Part shown: one piece after another, positions 33,491 to 42,873 of the stretch
Layout of the letters: every line of letters starts with the position of its first letter
Position numbering within the stretch: position 1 is the first letter of the stretch
Assembly (NCBI GenBank): GCA_937989675.1
Contig: CALKRK010000042.1
Span: forward strand, 1 to 47,296
Direction of reading: 5' to 3'
DNA: 47,296 nt
DNA from: an uncultured Arenicella sp.
Lineage (GTDB): Bacteria > Pseudomonadota > Gammaproteobacteria > Arenicellales > Arenicellaceae
Made by a program: the position numbers and the translations under genes
Notes under the pieces: generated by a model
What the model was told of the DNA's origin: nothing
The model's database searches: none
Seen by the model: the letters and a program-made list of their open reading frames with translations, nothing else

Positions 33491-35959
33491 CTATGCTAGC
33501 TTAGCCGGACTTCGTAAGTTCCGATAGGCAAACACCCAACCAAGTATTGCGAAGGCAGCACTGATACACAAGGTTAACAAAACTGAGCGGACCCAATCGG
33601 GTTTGTAACTCAGTGCAAACAAATTTTGAAACATTAGCTCGGCAATAAGCTGTACACCTAAGATTCCAACTAAGCATGCTACCAAGCCTACAGTAATATG
33701 TTCGATCATGGCCATTGCGTAGTATTGATTACGGCGTAAACCGAAGGCTCTGAGCAAGGTCATCTGAGTTTGCTTATGCGCGGCACTAACAAACGAGGTT
33801 GCGATAATCACCATCACCGCGCCGGCTAGTAGTAGTAACAAAGTAGTATTCATCAACCGGGTCAGCACAATCATAATATTGCGAATACCAGCGATCTGTC
33901 GCTCTAGATTAATGACTCGCACCTGCGGAAAAGCCTTGGCGAGATTGCTAAGCGCTTCTTGCGCGTCGCCCCGCATCATCAAGCCCCCCATATAACGGTG
34001 CTCAAATTGAGACAATGCATCAGGGGAGAACATAAACCAAAACATCATTCGCGAACCCCCGCCCTTGTATTCACGGCGGCTTGTAATGGTACTTTCAAGC
34101 TGCCTATCGCCAATTTGAAACCGTAATTTATCGCCCATAACCAAACCAAAGTCAGTCATCACTTCAGATTCAACCGACACAGCATTGCTTCCGAGGCTTG
34201 GCCAGGCACCATCCAACATACGATTGTTTTGAGGCGGCTCCTCAGACCACGACAAGCGGACACTTGACCTAGTTTCTTCTCGAGTGTCGCTTTCTTTATC
34301 TAGTGCACTTTCAATATCAACGCCATTGATGGCCACTAGCTTGGCCGTCACCGTCGGGAAGATGCCCTTTAGTTCGATTGCATTACCGCTAACTGAGTCA
34401 ACAAAAGCCGTTCTCTCATCGCTCGGCAGACCAGAAAAAATGTAGTTACCATCTGTTTCGAGCATCTGAACCTGCAGGGCATCTAGAAAGCTTCCACGCA
34501 GTGTCAGCGTCATCAACACTGCCATCATGGCGATGGAAACGGCCGTGAGGGGAGCAATATGACGGCCAGATGAACGGCCAATAGACCTCACCGCCACTTT
34601 CATTGGCCCGCGAAACAGATGATGCGCTTGCGCTGATAACTTACTCAAACCCCAACCAAAAATAGTTGCAAGCACGACCAATAAACTCACGGCGCCAACC
34701 AACATTAATGTTAGCTGTGCATTGTCACTACTCATCCATAACATAGCGGCAACAACGACGGCGGCACACAGCCCGGTTATGTACTTTCCTTTAACGCCTT
34801 CGACAACACCTCGCAAGACGCTGACAACCGACATTGAACTTAATTTCTGCAGTTTTGGCACCACGAATGTAAGCACCGTTACTACTCCAATACCAATTGG
34901 GCCAACGAGATCTCTTAGCTCAACTCGCGCCACTTGCAAGCTCATATGCGGTTGCATAACGTTGATCAACAATGGCTGCAACAGCCAGCCAATTAGGCAA
35001 CCAACCAAACTGCTTATCAATGCAATAAGCAAAAGCTGTAAACACAGAGCCCACGACACGACACGGCGATTCACGCCCATGCACCTAAGCATGCTGGCGG
35101 GCATGGCATAATTTCTAACTGAATGGTCCGCTAGAGTTGCGGCCGCACCGCCACACATCAAAAGGATCAAGACCAACACCACATTTAGAAGCCGCTCGGC
35201 TCTTAGGCTCATGCGTGAAAACGGGTGCCGACCTTTTCCTGGCTTAAAAACATCAAATTCATGGTCCAGCAAGGCTGGCAATTGCGCCTCTAAATACTCT
35301 AGTGCCCGTTTTTCCCCGCTTAGTAAGGCTCGGTATTCGCCTCGCTCATTATCATCAGCAACTCCTGTGTTCGCTAAGGAATCGGTGGACACCATCACCC
35401 GTGGCAGCGCGTGTTGTAACTGGGTGAGGCGGTCTGGTTCGAACACCACTTCAGCAGCGACAACTAAGGTTTGACGGCCAACTTGGACGGTATCACCCAG
35501 TTCAATCTTTAGTTGATCTAGTGCCAGTGAGTCTAACCAAGCTTGGTTCAACTTTAGTTCCTTAGCTGAAACCAAACGCTCTCCGCGCTCGTCTCGTATC
35601 ACGAGCTCACCTTGCAATGGGTAAGCTGATGACACCCCTTTAAGCGACACGCTTTGATACGCATCGCCGCTAATGGCTCCGGTTGTAAACGCGGCCGTAA
35701 ATACCGGCGGGCTTATTCCATTTACGTCGAATGCGGATGAGTTGAGCGCCTGAGCTGCGCGCACCACCAGCGGCGCACCTAAGTAGTTCGCAATGTCGTC
35801 ATCAAGCGCGGTCTGAACACTTTGCGAAAAAAAACTCAGCGCTGCAGCAACCCCTGAACAAACGATAATACAAATACTTAGTAGTCGATTGACGCGTTGC
35901 GTTAACGAACGCTGCCCGAGCCGGTTAGCCAAGATAAGAGTTTGGTTTAAAGTTTTCAC
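33491..35959 (-). CDS. FtsX-family ABC permease, YbbP-like
   Basis: 822 residues. A first membrane helix near 30-48 is followed by a periplasmic region, a membrane cluster (about 258-460), another periplasmic region and a final cluster with the FtsX signature region (about 690-815, including NTTLLLLLAGAVMVIIATSFV and LLRAFGLRRNQYYAMAMIEH). Ten helices and two large periplasmic domains match E. coli YbbP (about 800 residues). Its start overlaps the ATPase stop by four bases. It would extract or export a hydrophobic substrate with the ATPase and perhaps hand it to the secreted hydrolase. Confidence 0.88.
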   Translation of the reverse strand: MKTLNQTLILANRLGQRSLTQRVNRLLSICIIVCSGVAAALSFFSQSVQTALDDDIANYLGAPLVVRAAQALNSSAFDVNGISPPVFTAAFTTGAISGDAYQSVSLKGVSSAYPLQGELVIRDERGERLVSAKELKLNQAWLDSLALDQLKIELGDTVQVGRQTLVVAAEVVFEPDRLTQLQHALPRVMVSTDSLANTGVADDNERGEYRALLSGEKRALEYLEAQLPALLDHEFDVFKPGKGRHPFSRMSLRAERLLNVVLVLILLMCGGAAATLADHSVRNYAMPASMLRCMGVNRRVVSWALCLQLLLIALISSLVGCLIGWLLQPLLINVMQPHMSLQVARVELRDLVGPIGIGVVTVLTFVVPKLQKLSSMSVVSVLRGVVEGVKGKYITGLCAAVVVAAMLWMSSDNAQLTLMLVGAVSLLVVLATIFGWGLSKLSAQAHHLFRGPMKVAVRSIGRSSGRHIAPLTAVSIAMMAVLMTLTLRGSFLDALQVQMLETDGNYIFSGLPSDERTAFVDSVSGNAIELKGIFPTVTAKLVAINGVDIESALDKESDTREETRSSVRLSWSEEPPQNNRMLDGAWPSLGSNAVSVESEVMTDFGLVMGDKLRFQIGDRQLESTITSRREYKGGGSRMMFWFMFSPDALSQFEHRYMGGLMMRGDAQEALSNLAKAFPQVRVINLERQIAGIRNIMIVLTRLMNTTLLLLLAGAVMVIIATSFVSAAHKQTQMTLLRAFGLRRNQYYAMAMIEHITVGLVACLVGILGVQLIAELMFQNLFALSYKPDWVRSVLLTLCISAAFAILGWVFAYRNLRSPAKLA

Positions 35960-36648
35960 GCCGCGACCTCGACAGTATCATCGCGAACCAATCGGCCACC
36001 CTCCAGGTTCAATATTCTATCGCACCGCTCAGCTAGGCTAGAATCGTGCGTCGCGATAACCATAGTTGTATTCAACTCTTGCTGGAGTGCAAACAGCTGA
36101 TCAAGCATTGCGCTCGCCGTGCTTGTATCTAAGTTAGCAGTTGGCTCATCGGCAAATAGCAGCATTGGCCTAACAGCAAAAGCACGGCAAAGTGCTACAC
36201 GCTGCTGCTCCCCACCTGACAGCTGCTTTGGTAGGTGTTTTTTTCGATCAGCCAGACCGAGTCGCCCCAACCAGTCTGATGCGGTTTCGCCCGGTGTCTG
36301 ATGGCCAAATAGCTCCAGCGGCAATGCCACATTTTCCAGCGCGGTTAAGTCTTCAATCAAACAGAACGACTGAAAAACAAAACCAACGCTGTTGGCACGA
36401 AGATTTGCGCGCTCATCTTCACCGAGGCGAGTGATGTCCACTCCATTAACAAAGACCTTACCAGACTCAGGTAAATCTAGCCCAGCAAGCACACCAAGCA
36501 AGGTAGATTTACCACTACCGGACGCGCCTTGAATTGCAAGCGACTCGCCTGATTTCAAACTTAAACTCACGTCATCTAATATTCGAAGGTTCCCAGATTC
36601 AGTTTGCACTTCACGTGTTATCGAATGAGCTGAAAGTACGGTACTCAT
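35956..36648 (-). CDS. ABC exporter ATPase, LolD/MacB/YbbA type
   Basis: 230 residues. Walker [13 protein letters not shown]-loop [18 protein letters not shown], signature [15 protein letters not shown], Walker [13 protein letters not shown] and switch H in [12 protein letters not shown] (motifs shortened). It is the ATPase half of the MacB/FtsX type exporter together with the next gene, both starting in four-base overlaps. The preceding gene, a secreted hydrolase, also overlaps by four bases. Confidence 0.95.
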   Translation of the reverse strand: MSTVLSAHSITREVQTESGNLRILDDVSLSLKSGESLAIQGASGSGKSTLLGVLAGLDLPESGKVFVNGVDITRLGEDERANLRANSVGFVFQSFCLIEDLTALENVALPLELFGHQTPGETASDWLGRLGLADRKKHLPKQLSGGEQQRVALCRAFAVRPMLLFADEPTANLDTSTASAMLDQLFALQQELNTTMVIATHDSSLAERCDRILNLEGGRLVRDDTVEVAA

Positions 36649-37562
36649 TTGGCATCTCCAGACTCTAGAGAATTCAAAAATGACAACGCCGTTGAAATAG
36701 ATTCAGGCGGCAATCGATGACCAGCGTCAAACCATGTGAGAGTTTTCTCGGCCGAGGAAATCCGTTCAAACGAATTGCTGGTTTGTTGCCGATTTGAGTA
36801 TGGGTCTTCATCGCCTGCCAGCCACAAAACCTTTGCACTAGTAATTCGATCAACATGAATACGCGGTGCCACTGGTGATGTATCGGACTTTACGTACGGC
36901 GGAACCATCGCTAATACTGTGCTCACATCATGTTCATAGCTCGCCAATAACAACGCCATTTGCGCACCCATACTGTAGCCCATCACAAGCACTTGCTCTG
37001 GCTGAAACCTCTCTTTCGCCCACGCCAATAGAGCGCGATAGTCACGTACTGAGCCGATTATTGTTTCTGTGTATAAGCGCGGCTGCGCACTGTGTGCTCG
37101 CTTGAGGAGTTCACGCGGCCCGAACCCTTCGCTTGCACGCTCGCCATGACGCCGAGCATCAAGGCTGATGACGGTGAACCCTTGTTTGCGAAGCGCCATA
37201 GTAAGTTTGTGTGTGCCAAGGCGAGATTCTGGGTTCCACCAAAACTGCTGATCAGACCCCATAGGGTGCAATGCTAGCGCGAGCTTTGTTGGAGCAGATT
37301 CATCCGCAGGAAATCCAATTGTTCCATTCACCGCGTGACCATCGTCACTGGTAAACCGTAGATCGACGCGCGCCCCAATCGAGTCGTCCTCTACGGGGCT
37401 TTCTAAGAAGCCATCAAGTTCAGACGAATCAATTGAAAACCACTGCTCTAGGTAGGTTTGGTCTAGTTGCGAACTTGGGAGTTCATCGCTTTTCGCAGAG
37501 AGGGTTGAATTACTCACAAGCGTTAATAGCCCGAGCACAAAAAAAATCTTAGTTAACGTCAT
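36645..37562 (-). CDS. Secreted alpha/beta hydrolase, first gene of the exporter operon
   Basis: 305 residues from the ATG at 37562, where GGAG sits seven bases upstream and a signal peptide begins (MTLTKIFFVLGLLTLVSNSTLSA); the frame is open to 37757 but without support. Hydrolase features: ALHPMGSDQQFW oxyanion region, VLVMGYSMGAQMALLLA with the G-Y-S-M-G nucleophile elbow, AGDEDPYSNRQQ acid, and a late H in FDAGHRLPP. The periplasmic location and fusion-like coupling to the ATPase and permease recall E. coli tesA beside ybbA-ybbP. Substrate unknown; an ester or acylated lipid is likely. Confidence 0.85.
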   Translation of the reverse strand: MTLTKIFFVLGLLTLVSNSTLSAKSDELPSSQLDQTYLEQWFSIDSSELDGFLESPVEDDSIGARVDLRFTSDDGHAVNGTIGFPADESAPTKLALALHPMGSDQQFWWNPESRLGTHKLTMALRKQGFTVISLDARRHGERASEGFGPRELLKRAHSAQPRLYTETIIGSVRDYRALLAWAKERFQPEQVLVMGYSMGAQMALLLASYEHDVSTVLAMVPPYVKSDTSPVAPRIHVDRITSAKVLWLAGDEDPYSNRQQTSNSFERISSAEKTLTWFDAGHRLPPESISTALSFLNSLESGDAK

Positions 37563-37845
37563 TAGTTTGCTCCAAACAATATTAGTCAATGTGGAGCAGG
37601 GTACGACAGCGAATATCAAATGAACTTCAAACGAGCGAGAACGCCATGAAAATTTTCCAGCTGCTAACCGATATCTTTCACAAGTACGTTGCAAAAAAAA
37701 TCGTGGCACTAAGCTGAGTGAATACGTCTTCACGCTAGTGAATCCAGTGATCACCAACTTCTACGAATCGTAATTCAAACTATACATAACAGGTACTTCT
37801 TGGTTGCTATTGTGCGCCCTCATTCAAAACAAACGAGGTTACCTC

Positions 37846-38373
37846 ATGACACTTCCATCTACTCAACGAACATTATTCGCTGGCCTTCTAATGGCCGTCT
37901 TCGGAATTTTCGCCCTAGCCGCTAATGCCGGAAACGATGCAAAAGACAAGGCTGCAAAAGACATTATCGATACAGCTGTAGCAGCGGGTTCTTTTAATAC
38001 GCTTGCAACCGCTTTAACAGAAGCCGGTCTAATCGATACGTTAAAGGGCGATGGACCATTTACAGTTTTTGCGCCGACTGATGAAGCATTTGCCAAGATC
38101 CCGGCCGAACAGCTTAACTCTATTCTTGCCGACAAAGAGCTGTTAACGTCGATTCTGACCTATCACGTTGTAGCAGGCAAAGTAATGTCAACCGATGTCG
38201 TTAAACTAGAGTCGGCCGATAGCCTGCAAGGATCGAGTCTTACCATTTCGACTGATGACGGTGTGAAAATTAACGAAGCGGTTGTGATCAAAGCCGACAT
38301 TGAAACAAGTAACGGTGTTATCCATGTCATCGATACTGTATTAGTACCTACCGACGGTTTGGCGAACAACTAG
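37846..38373 (+). CDS. Fasciclin (FAS1) domain secreted protein
   Basis: 175 residues from the ATG at 37846 (GAGG seven bases upstream; the in-frame start at 37804 lacks one). Signal peptide to about ...ALAANAG. One FAS1 domain follows: [44 protein letters not shown] is the H1 region (spread over the usual spacing) and [11 protein letters not shown] plus [13 protein letters not shown] the H2 region. FAS1 proteins mediate adhesion or extracellular binding. It is a single gene, divergent from the exporter operon and convergent with the photolyase. Confidence 0.93.
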   Translation: MTLPSTQRTLFAGLLMAVFGIFALAANAGNDAKDKAAKDIIDTAVAAGSFNTLATALTEAGLIDTLKGDGPFTVFAPTDEAFAKIPAEQLNSILADKELLTSILTYHVVAGKVMSTDVVKLESADSLQGSSLTISTDDGVKINEAVVIKADIETSNGVIHVIDTVLVPTDGLANN

Positions 38374-38404
38374 TCGCGCTTACCCCAAATTCTAGCGCAA
38401 ACTC

Positions 38405-38454
38405 GGCGGCGTATTATTTATGAATATACGTCGCCAGTATTTAACAAAATACTC
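38405..38454. terminator. Bidirectional terminator between fasciclin and photolyase genes
   Basis: Stem GGCGGCGTAT/ATACGTCGCC (38405-38435, one wobble, 11-base loop) followed by a smaller AT hairpin AGTATTT/AAATACT (38436-38453). T-rich or A-rich flanks are short, but the location between two converging stops fits. Confidence 0.65.
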
Positions 38455-38459
38455 GGCCA

Positions 38460-40004
38460 TTAGACATTGTCGAGCGACGCTAATAGCGAATCGGCATGGC
38501 ACAATATCGAATCTCTTAAATCGCCATCCATTTTGTCAAGATTGCGATACACCATTCCGATTCTAGGATTGTTTCCAAAACGATCTCGATGCCGGTGCAT
38601 AAAGTGCCAATACAAACTATTGAACGGGCATGCGGTTTCACCGACTCGTTCTTTAACCTTATAGTGACAGCCGCTACAGTAGTCACTCATGCGATTAACA
38701 TATGAGCCACTTGCGGTGTAAGGTTTACTTGCAACGATTCCGCCATCTGCGAACTGACACATACCCCGCGTGTTAGGCATCTCTACCCATTCTATCGCGT
38801 CGATATAAATCCCCAAGTACCAATCATCAACTTGCTTTGGATCAATTCCAGCAAGAAGACAAAAGTTACCTGTGATCATCAAGCGCTGTATGTGATGCGC
38901 GTATGCATGCTCAAGCGACTGCCCAATAGCGTGGCTCATACAATTCATCTTAGTCTTACCATTCCAGAAAAAGTCTGGTAAGTCACGCTTTGCTTGCAAC
39001 GCATTTTGCTGCGCGTAATCTGGCATATTGACCCAATAGATGCCACGCACAAATTCTCGCCACCCAATGACCTGCCTTACGAAACCCTCTATCTGCGCTA
39101 GACTGATCTCGGCTTTGCGCTTTTCGTACTCTGCAATAGCACGCTGCACAACAAGCTTAGGGCTTATGATTTTTGCATTGAGCGCAAATGATAAACGCGA
39201 ATGATATAAGCTCCACGCATGTGGTGACTTATGCGTCATCGCATCCTGAAACGTACCGAAGTTGGGTAAACAAGTCTGGCAGAAAAACTCTAATAACTCC
39301 GTTGCTTGTTTGCGCGTAGTTGGCCATTTAATAGTCGACCCAATGTCCCCGAAGTAACCCACATTATGGCGATCAATGCGCTCCTTTATAGAGGTGATAT
39401 CATTCTTGAAAACAAACGGCTCCGGTATGTTGGCCAAATCACTCGCCTTTAGTTTGTTACGATTCTCGGCATCGAAGTTCCATTGCTCACCCCATGGTTG
39501 ATCGCCATGCATCATAATATCAAAGCGCTTTCTCATCTTTCGATAGAACGTTTCCATACGCATAACTTTTCCTTTCTTAAAGTAGCTTTCTATCTCATTA
39601 AAGGGCAAATAAAAATGTTCTGTATCCACCTCATTGACTTGTGTATCGCCAAGCTCTAACGCCCTTAGCTGAGTTAGTAGACGGTATTCGTCAGGCCGTT
39701 GATACTCCACCTTATGTATCTGTTTGGACTGGCAAAGTGACTCAATAAGATGAGGCAAGCTTTCATACCTGCACGTTGCATCCAAATCTAGATGTAACAC
39801 GCGATGACCGGACGCATCCAGCGCTGCCGCGAAGTTCTGCATTCCTTGAAAGAACGCGCATAGCTTTTGAATATGGTGCTTTACGTAGTTAGTCTCTTGA
39901 CTCAACTCGGCTATAAGGTACAAGACCGATTCATCCTTACTTTGAAACCACGAATGCTGTGCATTAAGTTGATCTCCTAGAATCAGGCGTAACGTTTTAG
40001 TCAT
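38460..40004 (-). CDS. Iron-sulfur bacterial cryptochrome/photolyase (PhrB-like)
   Basis: 514 residues, the size of the FeS-BCP group that includes Agrobacterium PhrB, a (6-4) photolyase. The N terminus LRLILGDQLNAQHSWF is diagnostic of this group rather than of classical photolyases. The C-terminal part has C-S-G-C then 12 residues and C (YCSGCHYKVKERVGETACP), matching three of the four cluster cysteines; the fourth should lie about 90 residues earlier, where LMITGNFCLLAG supplies one. It repairs UV photoproducts with FAD and light. Neighbouring genes show no functional link. Confidence 0.92.
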   Translation of the reverse strand: MTKTLRLILGDQLNAQHSWFQSKDESVLYLIAELSQETNYVKHHIQKLCAFFQGMQNFAAALDASGHRVLHLDLDATCRYESLPHLIESLCQSKQIHKVEYQRPDEYRLLTQLRALELGDTQVNEVDTEHFYLPFNEIESYFKKGKVMRMETFYRKMRKRFDIMMHGDQPWGEQWNFDAENRNKLKASDLANIPEPFVFKNDITSIKERIDRHNVGYFGDIGSTIKWPTTRKQATELLEFFCQTCLPNFGTFQDAMTHKSPHAWSLYHSRLSFALNAKIISPKLVVQRAIAEYEKRKAEISLAQIEGFVRQVIGWREFVRGIYWVNMPDYAQQNALQAKRDLPDFFWNGKTKMNCMSHAIGQSLEHAYAHHIQRLMITGNFCLLAGIDPKQVDDWYLGIYIDAIEWVEMPNTRGMCQFADGGIVASKPYTASGSYVNRMSDYCSGCHYKVKERVGETACPFNSLYWHFMHRHRDRFGNNPRIGMVYRNLDKMDGDLRDSILCHADSLLASLDNV

Positions 40005-40025
40005 CGATCTTCTATCTATTACCGA

Positions 40026-40670
40026 CTAAATAATGCCCTTCTCCAAGGCCCTTAGCACAGCTCGCGTGCGGTCCCTAACACCTAGTTTCGATAACACATT
40101 CGAGACGTGATTTTTAATCGTGCCTTCAGATTTGTGCAATGCCTCAGAAATTTCCTTATTGCTATAACCGCTCGCGACAAAGCGCAGCACCTCGGTTTCC
40201 TTCGGCGACAAAGGTTGAGGTTCCGGCATTGAATCAAAATCACCTTTTTGGGCACTTAGACTACGCAGCAATGTATCGGTCAGAGCGGGCTGTACAATCG
40301 TTTCACCGTTGTGCACGGCTTGAATTGCGTTGATCAAGCTCTCAAGTGACACGTCTTTTAAAAGGTAGCCATCGGCGCCCGCTTTTAAACCATCCAGCAC
40401 AAGTTCATGATCATCAAATGTAGTAAGAATAATGACCGGAGTTTCGAAACCACCATCACGCAAACTCTTGATCGCTTCGATGCCATTCATGCGCGGCATT
40501 CTCAAGTCCATAAGGAACACGTCTGGGCAGTGCTCTTGCGCCAGGGTAACGGCCTTGTCTCCATCTTCACCTTCTGCAACAACTTGCACCTCACTCGCCA
40601 AACTCAGCAAGCTCTTTATGCCGCTACGCACCAAGGTTTGATCATCAATCAAAGCTATTTTGATGGTCAT
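40026..40670 (-). CDS. NarL/FixJ-family response regulator (DesR-like)
   Basis: 214 residues from the ATG at 40670, which lies two bases after the kinase stop; an in-frame TTG at 40682 is the alternative. Receiver with phosphoacceptor D55 in FLMDLRMPRMNG, then a LuxR helix-turn-helix LSPKETEVLRFVASGYSNKEI and SEGTIKNHVSNVLSKLGV. It is the partner of the preceding kinase gene. A dyad in front of the operon (41822-41850) is its probable binding site. Confidence 0.94.
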   Translation of the reverse strand: MTIKIALIDDQTLVRSGIKSLLSLASEVQVVAEGEDGDKAVTLAQEHCPDVFLMDLRMPRMNGIEAIKSLRDGGFETPVIILTTFDDHELVLDGLKAGADGYLLKDVSLESLINAIQAVHNGETIVQPALTDTLLRSLSAQKGDFDSMPEPQPLSPKETEVLRFVASGYSNKEISEALHKSEGTIKNHVSNVLSKLGVRDRTRAVLRALEKGII

Positions 40671-40671
40671 A

Positions 40672-41799
40672 TTAACTGGCAACCGGAGTCACCGCTCGTA
40701 GTGTAAGGTTCGGCCTAGACTTTATTTCAAGATAACCACCCAAACGTTCAATTCGTTCTCGCATTCCGGTCAGCCCGTTTCCGGCTTCTAAGGTTTCACA
40801 TCCGCCGCCGTTATCGGAATAGCTAAGTATGATTTTTTCGTTCTCGAGCATCACTTCGATTGTTACTCTATTGGCGTCACTGTGCTTCAAGGTATTAGTA
40901 ACGGCTTCCTGCACTAATCTTAATAGGGCCTCAGCTGTATTGACGTCATCAACTTGAAGCGAGTCTTGCACTTCTAAGCAGATATTCAAGTTTGGTGTAT
41001 CTCGCAATGTCATCGCTAGCAATTCTTGCAAATTAACTACGGGCATCTCTCTAAGTCTTGAGACAGACTCGCGCACATCATTCAATAACAATTTTGACAA
41101 AGCATGACATTGATCAATCTTTTCCTTTGCCTGGCCTTCACTAAGCTTACTTGCTACTTGAAGATTGATTGTTAAGGCTGTCAGATGGTGACCTAACAAG
41201 TCGTGCAGATCGCGTGCGATTCTCGTACGTTCGCTGCCTCTTGAGGCTTCGCCAAGTAAGTGTTGGGTAGCAAGCAATTCTCGATTAAGTTGCTGGGTTT
41301 TTTGATTCGCTGTTTCCGACTCTTTTGTCGCAATGGAACAGATGAGCGCAAACATGTGGAATGTAGCCTCCAACAAAGTTTTGATAAGGATATTGTTTTC
41401 TTGCCCTATCACCAAACGCAAGAAATACCATGCACAACATACTCCGAGCAAGCTCCACCACCAATATGCGCGAGGTAGACGGTGCGGCACTATGGCGATC
41501 CATACAATGGTGTAGATAAAGTATATATCCAATGACACGTGCCAACTCAAAACATAAATCAGAGGGAGCATTAACCAAAACGCATAGTAGCGAAGTTTAT
41601 TGTCATCTTGTTTATGTGCTGGGTTAGACACCAGAAGTATCAAGGCCAACATAACTGCCTGCCAAGCCATAGCCTCCCAAAAAATTGGCTTTTGCCACAA
41701 CGCCCAAGCACTAACCAAAGCGATTACTAAGCCTGTAATGATGCCGCCCAAATATTGAAAGAGTGCTATGCGATTTTCCATAGCGCTATTATTGCGCAT
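40672..41799 (-). CDS. HisKA_3 sensor kinase with membrane-only sensor (DesK-like)
   Basis: 375 residues from the ATG at 41799 with GGAG six bases upstream; in-frame starts to 41823 are not supported. About five membrane segments in residues 15-160 have no sizeable periplasmic loop, the layout of membrane-state sensors such as DesK. The dimerisation/phosphoacceptor helix has H199 in RIARDLHDLLGHHL, and the ATPase domain has LLRLVQEAVTNTLKHSDA and GNGLTGMRERIERLGG. The signal is probably membrane physical state (inference from layout). It forms an operon with the NarL regulator. Confidence 0.92.
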   Translation of the reverse strand: MRNNSAMENRIALFQYLGGIITGLVIALVSAWALWQKPIFWEAMAWQAVMLALILLVSNPAHKQDDNKLRYYAFWLMLPLIYVLSWHVSLDIYFIYTIVWIAIVPHRLPRAYWWWSLLGVCCAWYFLRLVIGQENNILIKTLLEATFHMFALICSIATKESETANQKTQQLNRELLATQHLLGEASRGSERTRIARDLHDLLGHHLTALTINLQVASKLSEGQAKEKIDQCHALSKLLLNDVRESVSRLREMPVVNLQELLAMTLRDTPNLNICLEVQDSLQVDDVNTAEALLRLVQEAVTNTLKHSDANRVTIEVMLENEKIILSYSDNGGGCETLEAGNGLTGMRERIERLGGYLEIKSRPNLTLRAVTPVAS

Positions 41800-41821
41800 T
41801 CTTATCTCCAGCATATAGGCC

Positions 41822-41850
41822 AAAAGTCATGTTTTTAACTCATGACTTTT
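41822..41850. promoter_or_regulatory. Dyad between DesK-like operon and membrane-protein gene
   Basis: Perfect 10-base arms AAAAGTCATG and CATGACTTTT with a 9-base spacer. It lies 23 bases before the kinase ATG and 63 before the opposing gene, a good position for the NarL-type regulator to control both. Confidence 0.68.
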
Positions 41851-41912
41851 CGTACTTACTTAAAGCAAGCCATAAACCTACCATGTCAATTCAAAATTCA
41901 CGGAGGCCGATT

Positions 41913-42674
41913 ATGACTATTACTTACAAAACTCTATTGTTCTTTCACATTGGCGTGGGCTTTGCATCGCTCGTCTTCTTTTGGATACCCGTTTACGCAA
42001 AAAAGGGCAGCGCATTTCATATTCGCAGCGGACATTGGTATGCCAAAACAATGTATGCAGTCGGCTATAGTGCGTTGGCGCTTTCGCTAATGTCAATGAT
42101 AGACCCGATGGGATTCAAATTTGGCGACGCTAACTTTAGCGAAGAGGAAACACTCAGAGCCATCGCCTCGGCGCGTGATGTTGGCTTATTCCTACTGGCC
42201 ATTTCGGTTTTAGTGCTAGTTGGAGTTCGCCATGGGCTGCAATCTGTGCGTGCGAAAGGCAACCACTCTCTGATGCGCAGGGCCGATAATGTCCTGGTGA
42301 ACTTGGTACTTTTGGCCGTCGGTATTTGGCTCGGCATTAGCGCAACCGGTAATTCGCCTATGAGCGTCTTATTCTACATATTCGCCTTTCTATGTATTTT
42401 TACATCGATTGGGAATTTGCGGTTCTGCCTAAAATCATCCGTGACACGATCTGAGCAGATCATCGCTCACTTATCGAGCATAATCGGGGCTGGTATCGGC
42501 TCACACACGGCGTTTTTTGTGTTTGGCGCGAACCGCGTCTTTTCGGAGCTACTATCTGGCTACGCTGAGATCATTCCTTGGGTTCTACCCGCCATCATAG
42601 GCAACATCATCATTTTGCGACAGGCCAAACGTTATCGTCGACCAAAAGCCAAGGCGGCAAAGATAATTAGTTAA
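41913..42674 (+). CDS. Multi-pass membrane protein, DUF2306-like
   Basis: 253 residues from the ATG at 41913, with GGAGG eight bases upstream; the longer frame from 41829 would cross the dyad and lacks a site. About seven membrane segments. The N-terminal FFHIGVGFASLVFFWIPVYAKKGSAFH and HIRSGHWYAKTMYAVGYSALALS (shared residues) have the H..G..H-R-x-G-x-x-Y spacing of DUF2306 proteins. The family match is tentative. Divergence from a DesK/DesR-like pair suggests it is their regulated target. Confidence 0.65.
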   Translation: MTITYKTLLFFHIGVGFASLVFFWIPVYAKKGSAFHIRSGHWYAKTMYAVGYSALALSLMSMIDPMGFKFGDANFSEEETLRAIASARDVGLFLLAISVLVLVGVRHGLQSVRAKGNHSLMRRADNVLVNLVLLAVGIWLGISATGNSPMSVLFYIFAFLCIFTSIGNLRFCLKSSVTRSEQIIAHLSSIIGAGIGSHTAFFVFGANRVFSELLSGYAEIIPWVLPAIIGNIIILRQAKRYRRPKAKAAKIIS

Positions 42675-42873
42675 GGGACCTTTGATTAATATGCATTAAC
42701 GCGGAGGGTGGCGCTCTCAAACTGCATACGTAATTATGTGTTACAGCCCAAATTAGTAGTGCCGTTATATGCAATAATGGTGGTGTAGTAATAAATATGC
42801 CGTACCGCATTGAGACTAAACTAATCGGAACTGGTGAACTTCTTACAAAGCGCCAAGCTGAGGAATTTTAACG

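Noticed and set aside
37646-37717. 23-residue ORF MKIFQLLTDIFHKYVAKK.. upstream of the fasciclin gene
   Set aside because: Amphipathic look is suggestive, but the ribosome binding site is weak and it lies on the opposite strand inside the leader region of the exporter operon.
42797-42871. 24-codon ORF (MPYRIETKLIGTG..) ending two bases before the GTG of DUF547 copy 1
   Set aside because: It has no convincing ribosome binding site and no recognisable family; it could be a leader peptide, but chance cannot be excluded.
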